DNA of 42,840 nt from Polyangia bacterium (GTDB lineage: Bacteria > Myxococcota_A > Polyangia > Polyangiales > Sandaracinaceae): NCBI GenBank assembly GCA_030426845.1, contig JAUHXR010000037.1, forward strand, positions 1 through 42,840, read 5' to 3'. Of this stretch, positions 16,197-24,983 are shown one piece after another. The translations under genes and the position numbers were made by a program. Position 1 is the first letter of the stretch. Each line of letters begins with the position of its first letter. The notes under the pieces were generated by a model. It had not been told where the DNA came from. It saw only the letters and a list, made by a program, of their open reading frames with translations, and did no database searches.

Positions 16197-17894
16197 GTGA
16201 GCAACCACGAGTCGACCGACGAGGCGCCGAGCAACTTCGTGCGCGACATCATGGAGGCGGATCGCGAGAGCGGTCGGGTCTCCCAGATCGTCACGCGCTT
16301 CCCGCCGGAGCCCAACGGCTACCTCCACATCGGCCACGCGTTCGCGGTCAACGTCAACTTCAGCCTCGCGGCGGAGATGGGCGGCCGGACGAACCTGCGC
16401 TTCGACGACACCAACCCCGTCGCGGAGGACACCGAGTACGTCGAGGCCATCGAGCGCGACATCGCCTGGCTCGGCTTCGACTGGGGCGGCGAGGCGCTCT
16501 ACGCGTCCGACTACTTCGGTCAGCTCTACGACTGGGCCGAGCAGCTGATCCGCGACGGCAAGGCCTACGTCGACAGCCAGTCCATCGACGAGATCCGCGC
16601 CGGGCGCGGCTCCTTCCACGAGCCGGGCGTCGACAGCCCGCACCGCGACCGCAGCGTCGAGGAGAACCTCGCGCTCTTCCGCAAGATGCGCGCGGGCGAG
16701 CTCGAGGAGGGCGAGGCGGTCCTGCGCGCCAAGATCGACATGCGGAGCCCCGACCTCAAGCTCCGTGACCCGCTGATGTACCGGATCCGCAAGGCGCCGC
16801 ACCACCGCACCGGGACCGAGTGGCCGATCTACCCGATGTACGACTGGGCTCACGGCCAGAGCGACGCGATCGAGGGCATCACCCACTCGCTCTGCAGCCT
16901 CGAGTTCGTCAACCACCGACCGCTCTACGACTGGTTCCTGTCGGCGCTCGGCGTCGAGAGCCCGCCGCGGCAGTACGAGTTCGGGCGCCTCAACCTCGCC
17001 TACACCGTCACGAGCAAGCGCCGCCTCCTCCAGCTCGTCGAGGAAGGCCACGTGGACGGCTGGGACGACCCCCGGATGCCCACCGTCTCGGGGATGCGCC
17101 GCCGCGGCTTCACGCCCGAGGCGATCCGCGCGTTCTGCGATCGGCTCGGCGTCAGCAAGCGTGACGGCGTGGTCGACTTCGGCATGCTCGAGTACGAGAT
17201 CCGACGCGACCTCAACGAGCGCACCCCGCGCGCGATGGGCGTGATCGAGCCGCTCAAGGTCGTGATCGAGAACTACCCCGAGGGCGAGGTCGACTGGCTC
17301 GAGTGCCGCCTCCACCCGGAGGACGACCGCCACGGGACGCGCAAGGTGCCTTTCTCACGCGAGATCTGGGTCGAGCGCTCCGACTTCATGGAGGAGCCCT
17401 TCAAGAAGTGGTTCCGCCTCGCGCCGGGCCGCGAGGTGCGCCTGCGCTACGCCGCGCTGATCACCTGCACCGACGTCATCAAGGACGACGCCGGCGAGGT
17501 GGTCGAGCTCCGCTGCACCTGGGACCCGGACTCCCGCGGCGGCGCCCCCAAGGACGGCCGCAAGGTCCGCGGGACCATCCACTGGGTGAGCGCGTCCCAC
17601 GCGGTCGACGCGGAGGTCCGCCTCTACGACCGGCTCTTCACCGACCCGAACCCCGGCGGCCACGAGGACAAGAGCTTCCTCGAGTTCCTCAACCCGGAGT
17701 CCAAGCAGCTCCGCCCCGGCGCCAAGCTCGAGCCGTGGCTCGGCACCCTCGAGCCGGGGACCCGCGTCCAGCTCGAGCGCCAGGGCTACTTCGTGGCCGA
17801 CGAGATCGACCACCGCGAAGGCGCGCCGGTGCTCAACCGGACGATCACGCTCAAGGACACCTGGGCGAAGCTGGTCGCGCGCGGCCAGGGCTGA
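16197..17894 (+). CDS. glnS: Glutaminyl-tRNA synthetase
   Basis: A 565-residue class I aminoacyl-tRNA synthetase that charges tRNA-Gln with glutamine. The GTG at 16197 is chosen because the N-terminus (SNFVRDIMEAD) aligns with that of the Escherichia coli enzyme. The HIGH motif is at 44-47 (NGYLHIGHA), and RFDDTNP follows at the expected distance. The KMSKS loop is VTSKRR (271-276). The C-terminal half shows the two beta-barrel anticodon-binding domains (VERSDFMEEP, KVRGTIHWVSA, NRTITLKDTW). Having GlnRS means that this organism can charge Gln directly, although a GatCAB route may coexist. The length is normal for the family. Confidence 0.97.
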   Translation: MSNHESTDEAPSNFVRDIMEADRESGRVSQIVTRFPPEPNGYLHIGHAFAVNVNFSLAAEMGGRTNLRFDDTNPVAEDTEYVEAIERDIAWLGFDWGGEALYASDYFGQLYDWAEQLIRDGKAYVDSQSIDEIRAGRGSFHEPGVDSPHRDRSVEENLALFRKMRAGELEEGEAVLRAKIDMRSPDLKLRDPLMYRIRKAPHHRTGTEWPIYPMYDWAHGQSDAIEGITHSLCSLEFVNHRPLYDWFLSALGVESPPRQYEFGRLNLAYTVTSKRRLLQLVEEGHVDGWDDPRMPTVSGMRRRGFTPEAIRAFCDRLGVSKRDGVVDFGMLEYEIRRDLNERTPRAMGVIEPLKVVIENYPEGEVDWLECRLHPEDDRHGTRKVPFSREIWVERSDFMEEPFKKWFRLAPGREVRLRYAALITCTDVIKDDAGEVVELRCTWDPDSRGGAPKDGRKVRGTIHWVSASHAVDAEVRLYDRLFTDPNPGGHEDKSFLEFLNPESKQLRPGAKLEPWLGTLEPGTRVQLERQGYFVADEIDHREGAPVLNRTITLKDTWAKLVARGQG

Positions 17895-17945
17895 GCGTTG
17901 GACTGAGCGCTGGACGACCACGCTCGTAGCGGCAACCCTCACGGG

Positions 17946-19046
17946 GTGCGGAGCCTCCTGTTCGCATCTCTGCTGCTCGTCGGCTGCGGCGCCAAGACCG
18001 GACTCCTCGTCCCGGACAGCGGGCCTGACGGCGGGATGGACGCTGGCGTCAACGACGCGGGGATGTGCATGGACCAGCCGGTCGCGCTCACCCGGCGCGG
18101 CGCGCAGATCATGTTCGTCGTCGATCGCTCCAACTCGATGGACGACACGATCGACGGGCGCGACGCGGAGATGGTCGGCGAGCCCTCGCGCTGGCAGGAG
18201 CTCGCGGCGGCGCTCGCCCTCGCCTTCGCGGGCGCCGATCCGCTGCTCGAGGTCGGGGCCAAGTTCTACCCCAACGCGGACGAGACCATGATGGGGCCGG
18301 AGGCCGCCTGCATGGTCGACGAGGGGATCGACCTCGAGCCGGCCCGGGACAACGTGATGCGGCTGCTCGCGTTCTTCGCCAGCACCGACCCGCTGGGGGG
18401 GACGCCCACCGCCGAGGCGATCCGCGAAGTGCGCGACTTCTTCGCCCGCCGGCCCGCCCCGGGCGTGCCGCGCTTCGTCGTCCTCGCGACCGACGGCGGC
18501 CCCAACTGCAACCCCGACACCGGCGTGCCGCCCGATCGCTGCGTGTGCACCGGCGGCCCGAACGACTGCGCGTCGTCGCCCGAGTTCGGCCCCTACAACT
18601 GCCTCGACGATCTGCGCACGGTGCAGGTCGTCGAGGAGATGGCCGCGCTCGGCGTCCCCGTCTACGTCATCGGCATCGACGACCCGACGCGGCCCGATCT
18701 GGGCGACGTCCTCGACCGCATGGCCGTCGCGGGCGGCCGGCCGCGGATGGCCCCGGGGGAGCGGCAGTTCTACAGCGTGCGCGAGCGTGACGACCTGCGC
18801 TCCGCGCTCGACACCATCACGGGCTCCATCGCGCAATGCGTGTTCACCGTCGAGCCGGCGGTGGCCGGGGGCGTAACGCTCGAGGTCCGGGTCGACGATC
18901 GGCTGATCCCGCGGGACGGCTCCCGGCTCGAGGGCTGGGACTTCACCACCGCGGATCGCTCCGAGATCACGCTCTTCGGCGGCGCGTGCCGGCGCGTGAC
19001 CGAGGCCGGGGGCGAGGTCACGGCCACGATCGACTGCGAGCGGTAG
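17946..19046 (+). CDS. VWA-domain lipoprotein
   Basis: A 366-residue lipoprotein starting with GTG at 17946. Its signal peptide ends in the lipobox LVGC, followed by a short DAG linker. A von Willebrand factor A domain follows, with the metal-ion-dependent adhesion motif DxSxS (D60, in DRSNSM) and a conserved LATDGGPNC strand near the second metal loop. A Cys-rich insertion (CNPDTGVPPDRCVC, NDCASS) sits after this strand. The C-terminal 90 residues form a separate beta-rich domain (VTLEVRVDD) with cysteines. VWA domains bind protein ligands through a metal ion, so an extracellular adhesion or assembly role is likely. A second VWA protein lies at the right edge of the window. Confidence 0.85.
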   Translation: MRSLLFASLLLVGCGAKTGLLVPDSGPDGGMDAGVNDAGMCMDQPVALTRRGAQIMFVVDRSNSMDDTIDGRDAEMVGEPSRWQELAAALALAFAGADPLLEVGAKFYPNADETMMGPEAACMVDEGIDLEPARDNVMRLLAFFASTDPLGGTPTAEAIREVRDFFARRPAPGVPRFVVLATDGGPNCNPDTGVPPDRCVCTGGPNDCASSPEFGPYNCLDDLRTVQVVEEMAALGVPVYVIGIDDPTRPDLGDVLDRMAVAGGRPRMAPGERQFYSVRERDDLRSALDTITGSIAQCVFTVEPAVAGGVTLEVRVDDRLIPRDGSRLEGWDFTTADRSEITLFGGACRRVTEAGGEVTATIDCER

Positions 19047-19218
19047 TCGGCCGCGTCCGCGCATGCGCTCGTGGCCGCCAGCGAGCGTTTTCTCACAGAT
19101 CTCCTCGATGGCGGTACAGCCCACGCCTAGAAAGGGCCCGGTGTGGGGAGCGGGCCGCGTGCGCGGACTCGCCTGGGTTCCGTCGCGTGCGACGGACGGC
19201 TTGAGGAGATTGTCTCGA

Positions 19219-21048
19219 ATGAACACGCAGAGAACGCTCATCGCCTTGCTGTGCGCCGCGGCCGTCGTCGGCTGTGACGACGGCTCGGGCAGCGACGCGG
19301 GCACGGACGCCGGTGTGGTGATCCTCCAGGACAGCGGCCCCGACTTCGACGCGGGCCCCGTCATTGGCACCGACTCCGGGCCGGGCACCGACTCCGGGCC
19401 GGGCACCGACTCCGGCCCCGGCACCGACTCCGGGCCGCTCCCGGACGGCGCGATCCCCGACGCGGGCAACACCGACGGCGGCACGATGACCGACGCGGGC
19501 TGCACGCCCATGGTCTGCGGCGCGACCGACTGCGGGATGCTCGACGACGGCTGCGGCGGGACGATCGACTGCGGCGTCTGCGCGATCGGCCAGGCCTGCG
19601 GGGCCGACGCCGACTGCGCGTCGATGGAGTGCCTGACGGAGACCGACACCGCGTGGCCGGGCGGCTACTGCACGGCGCAGTGCCGCTACAACACGGACTG
19701 CGCGGCCGGCACGCACTGCGGCTACCGCAACGACATCACGCTGCTCGGCGTGTGCGTCGCGGACTGCACCAGCGACGCGGACTGCCGCTCCGACTACACC
19801 TGCCACGACGCGGACGAGGCGGGCACGAACGAGTGCGCGCCGAGCGCCACCGGCACCGGCACCGTGGGCACCGCCTGCGCGTCGTACGCGGACTGCGCCG
19901 GCGGCAACGACGGCGTCTGCGTGCCGCAGGGCGTCGCCTTCTTCGGCGGGCTGTGCACGCGCAGCTGCATGATCGACTCGGACTGCGGCGCCGGGAACCA
20001 CTGCGGCTTCATCCCGGCCGGCGGCGGCGAGGGCACCTGCGTGCCGAACTGCACGATGGACTCGGACTGCCGCGGCGGGACGATGGGCTACGTCTGCCAG
20101 AACGCGGACGAGGACGCCGGCGGGGTCAACGAGTGCTGGGTTGGCGGCACCGGCGCGGGCGCGCCGGGGGATCCGTGCACCGGCGTCTGGGACTGCGCGG
20201 GCGGCGAGAACGCGGCCTGCCAGACCGAGGCGGGCGGCGCGCTCGGCGGCTACTGCCTCCTGCTCGACTGCACCATCGGCGGGACCGACTGCCCGACCGG
20301 CAGCCACTGCACCGCGTTCAACGGGGTCAACGCCTGCACCGACGACTGCGCCACGGTCGCCGACTGCCGCGCGCCCGGCTACGCGTGCTTCGACGTCGAC
20401 GACGACGCGACGACCGAGTGCTGGCAGGCCGGCACGGGGACGGGCGCGGTGGGCGACCCCTGCGACGGCGTCTACGACTGCGCGGGCGGCGACCGCGCGT
20501 TCTGCGTGCAGCGCCCGGCGAACGACTTCAAGGACGGGATGTGCCTCCTCACGGGGTGCACCAACCCGAGCATGGCCGGCTCGGACTGCCCGACGGGCAG
20601 CCACTGCAGCATCACCGTCGACCCGATGACCATGCTGCCGAACCCGACCGGGCTCTGCGTCGACGACTGCGCGGTGGACGCGGACTGCCGCGGCGCCGGC
20701 TACGGCTGCTTCGACCGGGGTGACATCGACACCGCGGCCGAGTGCTGGCCCGCCGGCACCGGCACCGGCGTCACGGGCGACGCGTGCCGCTGGGTCGAGG
20801 ACTGCGCAGGCGGCCCCACCGCGGTCTGCCTCATCGACCAGATCGCCGGCGTGCCGCCCTTCCGCGGCGGCTACTGCTCGGGGACGTGCACGACCTCGGC
20901 CGACTGCGCCGGCGCCGGCGCGTCGTGTCAGCTCAACATCTGCTGGGACAGCTGCCTCGCGCCGCTCGACTGCCGGATGAGCGACACCTACTCGTGCGAG
21001 ATCCCGCCCTTCACGGGCTTCACCTCCTCGGTGTGCTTCCCCCAGTGA
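19219..21048 (+). CDS. Cys-rich repeat lipoprotein
   Basis: A 609-residue lipoprotein. The ATG at 19219 follows GAGGAG at 19203-19208, and the signal peptide ends VVGC. A linker with four GTDSGP units (about 50-73) leads into a Cys-rich region covering the rest of the protein. Two module types alternate: one like DCxxGxHCGxxxxxxGxCVxDC, the other like DCRxxxYxCxDxDxxxxxECWxAGTGTG, followed by a DPCxxxxDCAGG start. About five rounds are visible, each with paired Asp-Cys (DADC, DSDC). The spacing suggests small disulfide-bonded, possibly calcium-binding modules, related to EGF-like or dickkopf-like repeats of myxobacterial surface proteins. The function is unknown, with adhesion or binding likely. 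Confidence 0.8.
   Translation: MNTQRTLIALLCAAAVVGCDDGSGSDAGTDAGVVILQDSGPDFDAGPVIGTDSGPGTDSGPGTDSGPGTDSGPLPDGAIPDAGNTDGGTMTDAGCTPMVCGATDCGMLDDGCGGTIDCGVCAIGQACGADADCASMECLTETDTAWPGGYCTAQCRYNTDCAAGTHCGYRNDITLLGVCVADCTSDADCRSDYTCHDADEAGTNECAPSATGTGTVGTACASYADCAGGNDGVCVPQGVAFFGGLCTRSCMIDSDCGAGNHCGFIPAGGGEGTCVPNCTMDSDCRGGTMGYVCQNADEDAGGVNECWVGGTGAGAPGDPCTGVWDCAGGENAACQTEAGGALGGYCLLLDCTIGGTDCPTGSHCTAFNGVNACTDDCATVADCRAPGYACFDVDDDATTECWQAGTGTGAVGDPCDGVYDCAGGDRAFCVQRPANDFKDGMCLLTGCTNPSMAGSDCPTGSHCSITVDPMTMLPNPTGLCVDDCAVDADCRGAGYGCFDRGDIDTAAECWPAGTGTGVTGDACRWVEDCAGGPTAVCLIDQIAGVPPFRGGYCSGTCTTSADCAGAGASCQLNICWDSCLAPLDCRMSDTYSCEIPPFTGFTSSVCFPQ
19366..19437 (+). repeat. 18-bp in-frame tandem repeat (GTDSGP x4)
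   Basis: Four consecutive 18-base units (unit starting GGCACCGACTCCGG) are nearly identical; the third differs at two bases. They encode Gly-Thr-Asp-Ser-Gly-Pro repeats between lipid anchor and Cys-rich domain. Such arrays change copy number easily. Confidence 0.9.
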
Positions 21049-21080
21049 CGCTTCGCTGAGGCCGGCTCACGCCGGCCCGA

Positions 21081-21132
21081 GCCACGAACGAGCCCGCTCC
21101 TCGACCGAGGGGCGGGCTCGCGCGTTCGTGGC
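21081..21132 (+). terminator. Strong nested hairpin, candidate terminator
   Basis: GCCACGAACG (21081-21090) pairs perfectly with CGTTCGTGGC (21123-21132). Inside it, AGCCCGC (21091-21097) pairs with GCGGGCT (21112-21118), leaving CGCG as a one-sided bulge. CCTC/GAGG can close the tip. It sits 33 bases after the stop of the Cys-rich lipoprotein gene and ends 11 bases before the next ATG. It may therefore end one transcript and also shape the leader of the carboxypeptidase mRNA. No T run follows. Confidence 0.6.
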
Positions 21133-21143
21133 ATGCTCGCGCG

Positions 21144-22268
21144 ATGAGCGTCCGCGTGAGCCAAGCGTTCGACGGCGGGAACGCGGAGGTCCTCGAGGCC
21201 TCGGCGCCCGACGCGATCCGCCTCTCGATCCGCCCCGACGCCGGCGGTGAGTTCCTCCAGTGGTTCTACTTCCGGGTGAGCGGCGCCGGCGGCCAGGACC
21301 TCGTGATCCGCCTCGAGAACGCAGGCAAGGCCACCTACCCGCGCGGCTTCGCGGACTACCGCGCCGTGGCCTCGGTCGACCGCGTCGCCTGGCGGCGGAT
21401 CGACACCGACCTCGACGGCGGCGTGCTCACCCTGCGCTACCCGAGCGCGCCGGACAGCGTCTACTTCGCGTACTTCGCGCCCTACTCCATGGAGCGGCAC
21501 CACGACCTCGTGGCGCGGTGCGCGAGCGACCCGCGCGTGTCGCTGGAGGTCCTCGGCGCGACCCTCGACGGCCAGGATCTCGACCTGCTTCGCCTCGGCG
21601 ACGGGCCGCTCCAGATCTGGGCCATCGCGCGCCAGCACCCCGGCGAGACGATGGCCGAGCACTGGATGGAGGGCTTCCTCGCGCGGCTCCTCGACGCCGA
21701 CGATCCGCTCGCACGCCAGCTCCTCGCGGCCGCGACCTTCCACGTCGTCCCGAACATGAACCCGGACGGCAGCCGGCGCGGCCACCTGCGCACCAACGCG
21801 GCGGGCGCCAACCTCAACCGCGAGTGGCTCGAGCCGTCGATGGAGCGCTCGCCGGAGGTGTTCCTGGTGCGCGAGCGCATGCGCGCCACCGGGGTCGATC
21901 TGTGCCTCGACGTCCACGGCGACGAGGGCCTGCCCTACAACTTCATCGCGGGCTCGGACGGCATCCCCTCGTGGACCGCGCGGCAGGGCGAGCTGCTCGA
22001 GCGCTACAAGGCGGCGCTGGCCCGCGCGTGCCCGGACTTCCAGACGGCCCACGGCTACCCGCGCGCGGCCGCGGGCGAGGCGAACCTGCGGATGTGCACG
22101 AACTGGGTCGCGGAGACCTTCGGGTGCCTGGCGATGACCCTCGAGCAGCCGTTCAAGGACGCGGCGAACCACCCGATGCCGGAGACCGGCTGGTCACCCG
22201 CGCGCTGCGCGCACCTCGCCCGCGGCTGCGTCGACGCCCTCGCCGACGTGCTCGCGGACCTGCGCTGA
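21144..22268 (+). CDS. M14 metallocarboxypeptidase, cytosolic-carboxypeptidase (CCP) type
   Basis: A 374-residue cytoplasmic enzyme with no signal peptide. Residues about 1-135 match the beta-sandwich N-domain of the CCP/AGTPBP1 group (FLQWFYFRVSG, a central W, and YFAYFAPYS). The M14 zinc site is HPGE (H165, E168) plus H258 in DVHGDE, and the catalytic glutamate is E334 in MTLEQPF. PNMNPDGSRRG and ANLNREW carry the substrate-binding Asn-Arg features of this subfamily. Eukaryotic relatives remove glutamates from tubulin tails. Bacterial ones are presumed to trim acidic C-termini of unknown proteins. It is transcribed alone behind the hairpin at 21081-21132. Confidence 0.9.
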   Translation: MSVRVSQAFDGGNAEVLEASAPDAIRLSIRPDAGGEFLQWFYFRVSGAGGQDLVIRLENAGKATYPRGFADYRAVASVDRVAWRRIDTDLDGGVLTLRYPSAPDSVYFAYFAPYSMERHHDLVARCASDPRVSLEVLGATLDGQDLDLLRLGDGPLQIWAIARQHPGETMAEHWMEGFLARLLDADDPLARQLLAAATFHVVPNMNPDGSRRGHLRTNAAGANLNREWLEPSMERSPEVFLVRERMRATGVDLCLDVHGDEGLPYNFIAGSDGIPSWTARQGELLERYKAALARACPDFQTAHGYPRAAAGEANLRMCTNWVAETFGCLAMTLEQPFKDAANHPMPETGWSPARCAHLARGCVDALADVLADLR

Positions 22269-22350
22269 GCCGGCCCTTCGCTGAGACGCCCCGCGGAGAC
22301 GCATCTCGCTCGCGCCGGCGCGGCCCTCGATGGTGTAGCCTGAGCAACCG

Positions 22351-23673
22351 ATGGGGGAGGTCATCGAGCTGACCACTTCGCACCACGCGGTCGCCGACGT
22401 GGTCGGCCTCCTCGCGCCGAGCGTCGACGAGACGTCGATCGAGCTCACGGCGGATCATCCGGTGCCCGACGGCGAGTGGGTGCGCTTCGACGTGCGGCTG
22501 GCGGATGGATCATCGGTGCTCGAGGGGGTCGGCCGCGCGGCCGGCTCGACCCTCCTCGGCGCGGGCGAGCACCGCGTCCGCCTGACGCTGCTGCAGTTCG
22601 ACGTCCGCAACGAGATCATGTTCGAGCGGATCGTGCTCGCCCGCGACGCGATCGACGGCGGCCCGACCACGGGCAAGCTCCCCCTGCCGGAGCTGGCAGC
22701 GGACCTCGCCGCGCGCGCGGCGCCGACCCCTCCGCCCCCCGCGCCTCCGCGGGGGCGCCCCCCCGTGATGCCGTCCCGGCCGCCCGCCGGCTCACGCCCC
22801 CCGCCCGCACGCCGGGCCCCATCCCCGGCCGCGCCGGCGCGCCCCCTGCCGCCCCGCCCTCCGTCCGCGGCGCCGGGCCCGGGTCTACGTAGCGCGCCGC
22901 CGCCCCCGCCCGGGCGACCGCTCGGCCAGGCTCTCAAGCCTCCCCCGCTGCCGCGCACCGGCACCCTCGCCGCGCCGGAGCCCGCGCCGCGAGTCGCGGT
23001 CCCGTCCCCGCGCTCCGTGTCCCAGCTCCCGCCGCGCCCCGTGCCCTCCCGGGCCTCGACGCTGCCCGGATCCGCCGCGGCCCCGACCGAGGAGACCGCC
23101 CCGAGCGAGACGAAGCCCCCCGCCGCGAAGCCGGCGATCCCGGAGGCCAAGCCGGCCCCCCGGATCCCGGAGGCGAAGCCGGCCACCGCCAAGCCGTCTC
23201 AGGCCGAGCCCGCCGGCGCCAAGCCGGCCACCGAGCCCCCCGCGGCTGGCGAGCCGACGCGGACCCCCGCCCCCGCCAGCGCGCTCACGTCTCTGGGGAC
23301 GCGGCTGCCCGACGCGGCCGAGTCCTCCTCTGGGGCGCCCTCCCCCTCCGAGCCGCCACCGTCCGAGCCGCGACCGTCCGAGCCCGCGCCATCCGAGCCC
23401 GCGCCGCCCGTCGAGGCGACCGCGCCGCAGGAGATCGCCACCCTCGACACCGTCGTGAGCCGCGTCCCGCCCTCGCGCCCCGCGTCCGCCAGCGGCCTCG
23501 CCCTCGACGTCCCGGCGCGCCTCGTGGCGCGGGCCCGCGCGCTCGCGCCGACCTTGCCCGACGGGGTCCTCGAGCCCGACGGGCGCGCCCTCCCCGAGGA
23601 GGCGGTGCTGCGCGCGGCGCTCCGCCTCGGCCTCGCCTCCCTCGCCGCTCTGGCCGACCTCGATGACGAGTGA
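22351..23673 (+). CDS. PilZ-like domain protein with long proline-rich tail
   Basis: A 440-residue protein without signal peptide. Residues about 5-105 have the beta-barrel rhythm of PilZ-like domains of the type repeated in myxobacteria (WVRFDVRLADG, GVGRAAG, HRVRLTLLQFD). I do not see the Arg-rich cyclic-di-GMP motif (RxxxR), so nucleotide binding is doubtful. About residues 130-370 are low-complexity Pro/Ala/Ser/Glu, first PPPPAPP-type and then acidic SEPxPSEP repeats, probably disordered. A small helical C-terminal domain (about 385-440, LALDVPARLVARARAL) closes the protein. The layout suggests a scaffold that connects two partners. The molecular role is unknown. Confidence 0.7.
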   Translation: MGEVIELTTSHHAVADVVGLLAPSVDETSIELTADHPVPDGEWVRFDVRLADGSSVLEGVGRAAGSTLLGAGEHRVRLTLLQFDVRNEIMFERIVLARDAIDGGPTTGKLPLPELAADLAARAAPTPPPPAPPRGRPPVMPSRPPAGSRPPPARRAPSPAAPARPLPPRPPSAAPGPGLRSAPPPPPGRPLGQALKPPPLPRTGTLAAPEPAPRVAVPSPRSVSQLPPRPVPSRASTLPGSAAAPTEETAPSETKPPAAKPAIPEAKPAPRIPEAKPATAKPSQAEPAGAKPATEPPAAGEPTRTPAPASALTSLGTRLPDAAESSSGAPSPSEPPPSEPRPSEPAPSEPAPPVEATAPQEIATLDTVVSRVPPSRPASASGLALDVPARLVARARALAPTLPDGVLEPDGRALPEEAVLRAALRLGLASLAALADLDDE

Positions 23674-23741
23674 AGTTTGCGTCTCGTGGACCCACGCGGT
23701 AGGACCCCATCCCCCGACGGGGACGAAGGGAGACTCCGAGG

Positions 23742-24029
23742 TTGTCCGTCACCACGATCGACACGACGCTGCCCGCGAACCTGTTCGCCGGCGTGGACCA
23801 GGCCGGGATCGACATGGAGGACTGCGCGCGCAGCTTCCAGATCGAGCTGCGCAAGCGGCTCAAGGCCGAGTTCCCCAAGGCCAGCGTGTTCCTCCGCTGG
23901 AACCCGAACCGCGGCCAGGACATGGACGTGTTGACGCTCCCGCCTGGCGAGGATCAGCCGGGGGAGCGAGTGAAGGAGATCATCGACGGTCTCCTCGCCG
24001 AGCCGACCGCCTGGGTGGTCCGCGGTTGA
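23742..24029 (+). CDS. Small conserved-looking protein of unknown function
   Basis: A 95-residue cytoplasmic protein. I place the start at TTG 23742 because GGGAG lies about 9 bases upstream and no ATG or GTG is suitably placed. It has mixed alpha/beta character: a helix with FQIELRKRLKAEF, a strand ASVFLRWNP, and a final helix RVKEIIDGLL ending with WVVRG. Its codon use matches the surrounding genes, supporting that it is real. Its stop overlaps the start of the next gene (TTGA). No family is recognised. Confidence 0.65.
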   Translation: MSVTTIDTTLPANLFAGVDQAGIDMEDCARSFQIELRKRLKAEFPKASVFLRWNPNRGQDMDVLTLPPGEDQPGERVKEIIDGLLAEPTAWVVRG

Positions 24030-24598
24030 GGCGCCTCGCCTGCGCGATCGCGCTCGTGGCCACCGCGTGTGGCGCGAGCGAGGAGCGCGGCGACCCCGGC
24101 CCCGCGGCGACCGAAGAGCCCCCCGCGGCCACCGCGGAGGCGACGCCGGAGCCGGAGAACGACGAGGCGCCGGCCCCCGAGCCGGAGCCGCCCGCCGAGC
24201 CCCCACCCCCGCCTGCGCCCCCGCCGATCGAGGTGGAGGCGGGCGTACGCATGGGCCCGATCCGCATCGGCATGACCGCCGACGAGCTCGCCGCGCTCGG
24301 CCTCGAGACGACCGAGGTGGACCCGCGCAGCCAGCGCTACGGGCCCTACCGCGTGTGGGTCGAGCGCGGGGCGGTGACGCGGGTCGAGGCGACGATGGGC
24401 GACCTCGGGCGGATCCGCTTCGGGGACCGGGAGTTCGAGGCGGGGGTCGACATCTACGCCCTGCGCGACGCGTTCCCGGGGTGCGTGTGGGAAGAGGGCG
24501 GCGGCGAGCGCTACCGGTGCGCGGATGGGCGGCTGACGGTCGTCACGACCCACACCATGAACCCGCTGCGCTACACCCTCGGCGTCCGCTCTCGCTGA
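24026..24598 (+). CDS. Small lipoprotein with BamE-like GMT motif
   Basis: A 190-residue lipoprotein starting with TTG at 24026, overlapping the previous stop. The signal peptide ends in ATAC (Cys15). A Glu/Pro/Ala-rich linker follows (about 20-70). The folded part begins GPIRIGMTADELAALGL, a pattern shared with BamE/OmlA-like small periplasmic domains (GMT followed by a helix). It ends with a Cys pair (PGCVW, YRCADG) that may be disulfide-bonded. BamE-like kinship is only suggested by this motif. It is the last gene before the sigma-factor leader. Confidence 0.65.
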   Translation: MRRLACAIALVATACGASEERGDPGPAATEEPPAATAEATPEPENDEAPAPEPEPPAEPPPPPAPPPIEVEAGVRMGPIRIGMTADELAALGLETTEVDPRSQRYGPYRVWVERGAVTRVEATMGDLGRIRFGDREFEAGVDIYALRDAFPGCVWEEGGGERYRCADGRLTVVTTHTMNPLRYTLGVRSR

Positions 24599-24983
24599 AA
24601 TCTCGGTCCGGCTGAAACGCCCGGGAACAGGCCCCCCACTCGTTGGGTTGTGCCTTCGTGGATCTGAGCGTGGATCTGAGCGTGGACCCGCGAGCCGATC
24701 GAGGCTCCTCGCGCATCATTGAAGAGAGCGGGCCCTCGGCGCATCCAACGTCTCGAGAGCCCACGATCGAACCACTTGCTTACCACCCGCGAAACTCTCT
24801 CGACCTGGGGGTTCCGCTCGACGCGAGCGGGCTCCAGACCTCGAAAGAGTCGGCGACGCGTCTCTCGAGCGCGACGGACCCAAGGATCCCACCTTGCCCG
24901 CGAGTCTCAGGGAGCGTGAAACCGAATCGCCCCGTCGTTCGTTGGATCGTTCGATCCGCGTCCGATGAGGAAGGAAGGACCCG
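24599..24983 (+). other. 385-base non-coding leader upstream of the sigma-factor gene
   Basis: This is the only stretch over 300 bases without a convincing gene, and it is visibly less GC-rich than its flanks. It holds a perfect tandem duplication of 12 bases (24658-24669 and 24670-24681, GTGGATCTGAGC). A small hairpin, GGATC/GATCC with a 4-base loop, lies at 24944-24957, ending 15 bases before the ribosome site GGAAGGA (24972-24978) of the sigma gene. Open frames inside it lack the codon bias of real genes. It may hold promoters and a long regulated 5' untranslated region. I see no clear -10/-35 pair. Confidence 0.6.

Noticed and set aside
19366-19437. Short direct repeats as a possible CRISPR
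   Set aside because: Units are contiguous, in frame and lack spacers; they code for a linker.
22730-23460. Proline-rich stretch as a frameshift artefact
   Set aside because: The frame keeps conserved-looking domains on both sides, and the SEP-type repeats later in the stretch are plausible disordered linker.
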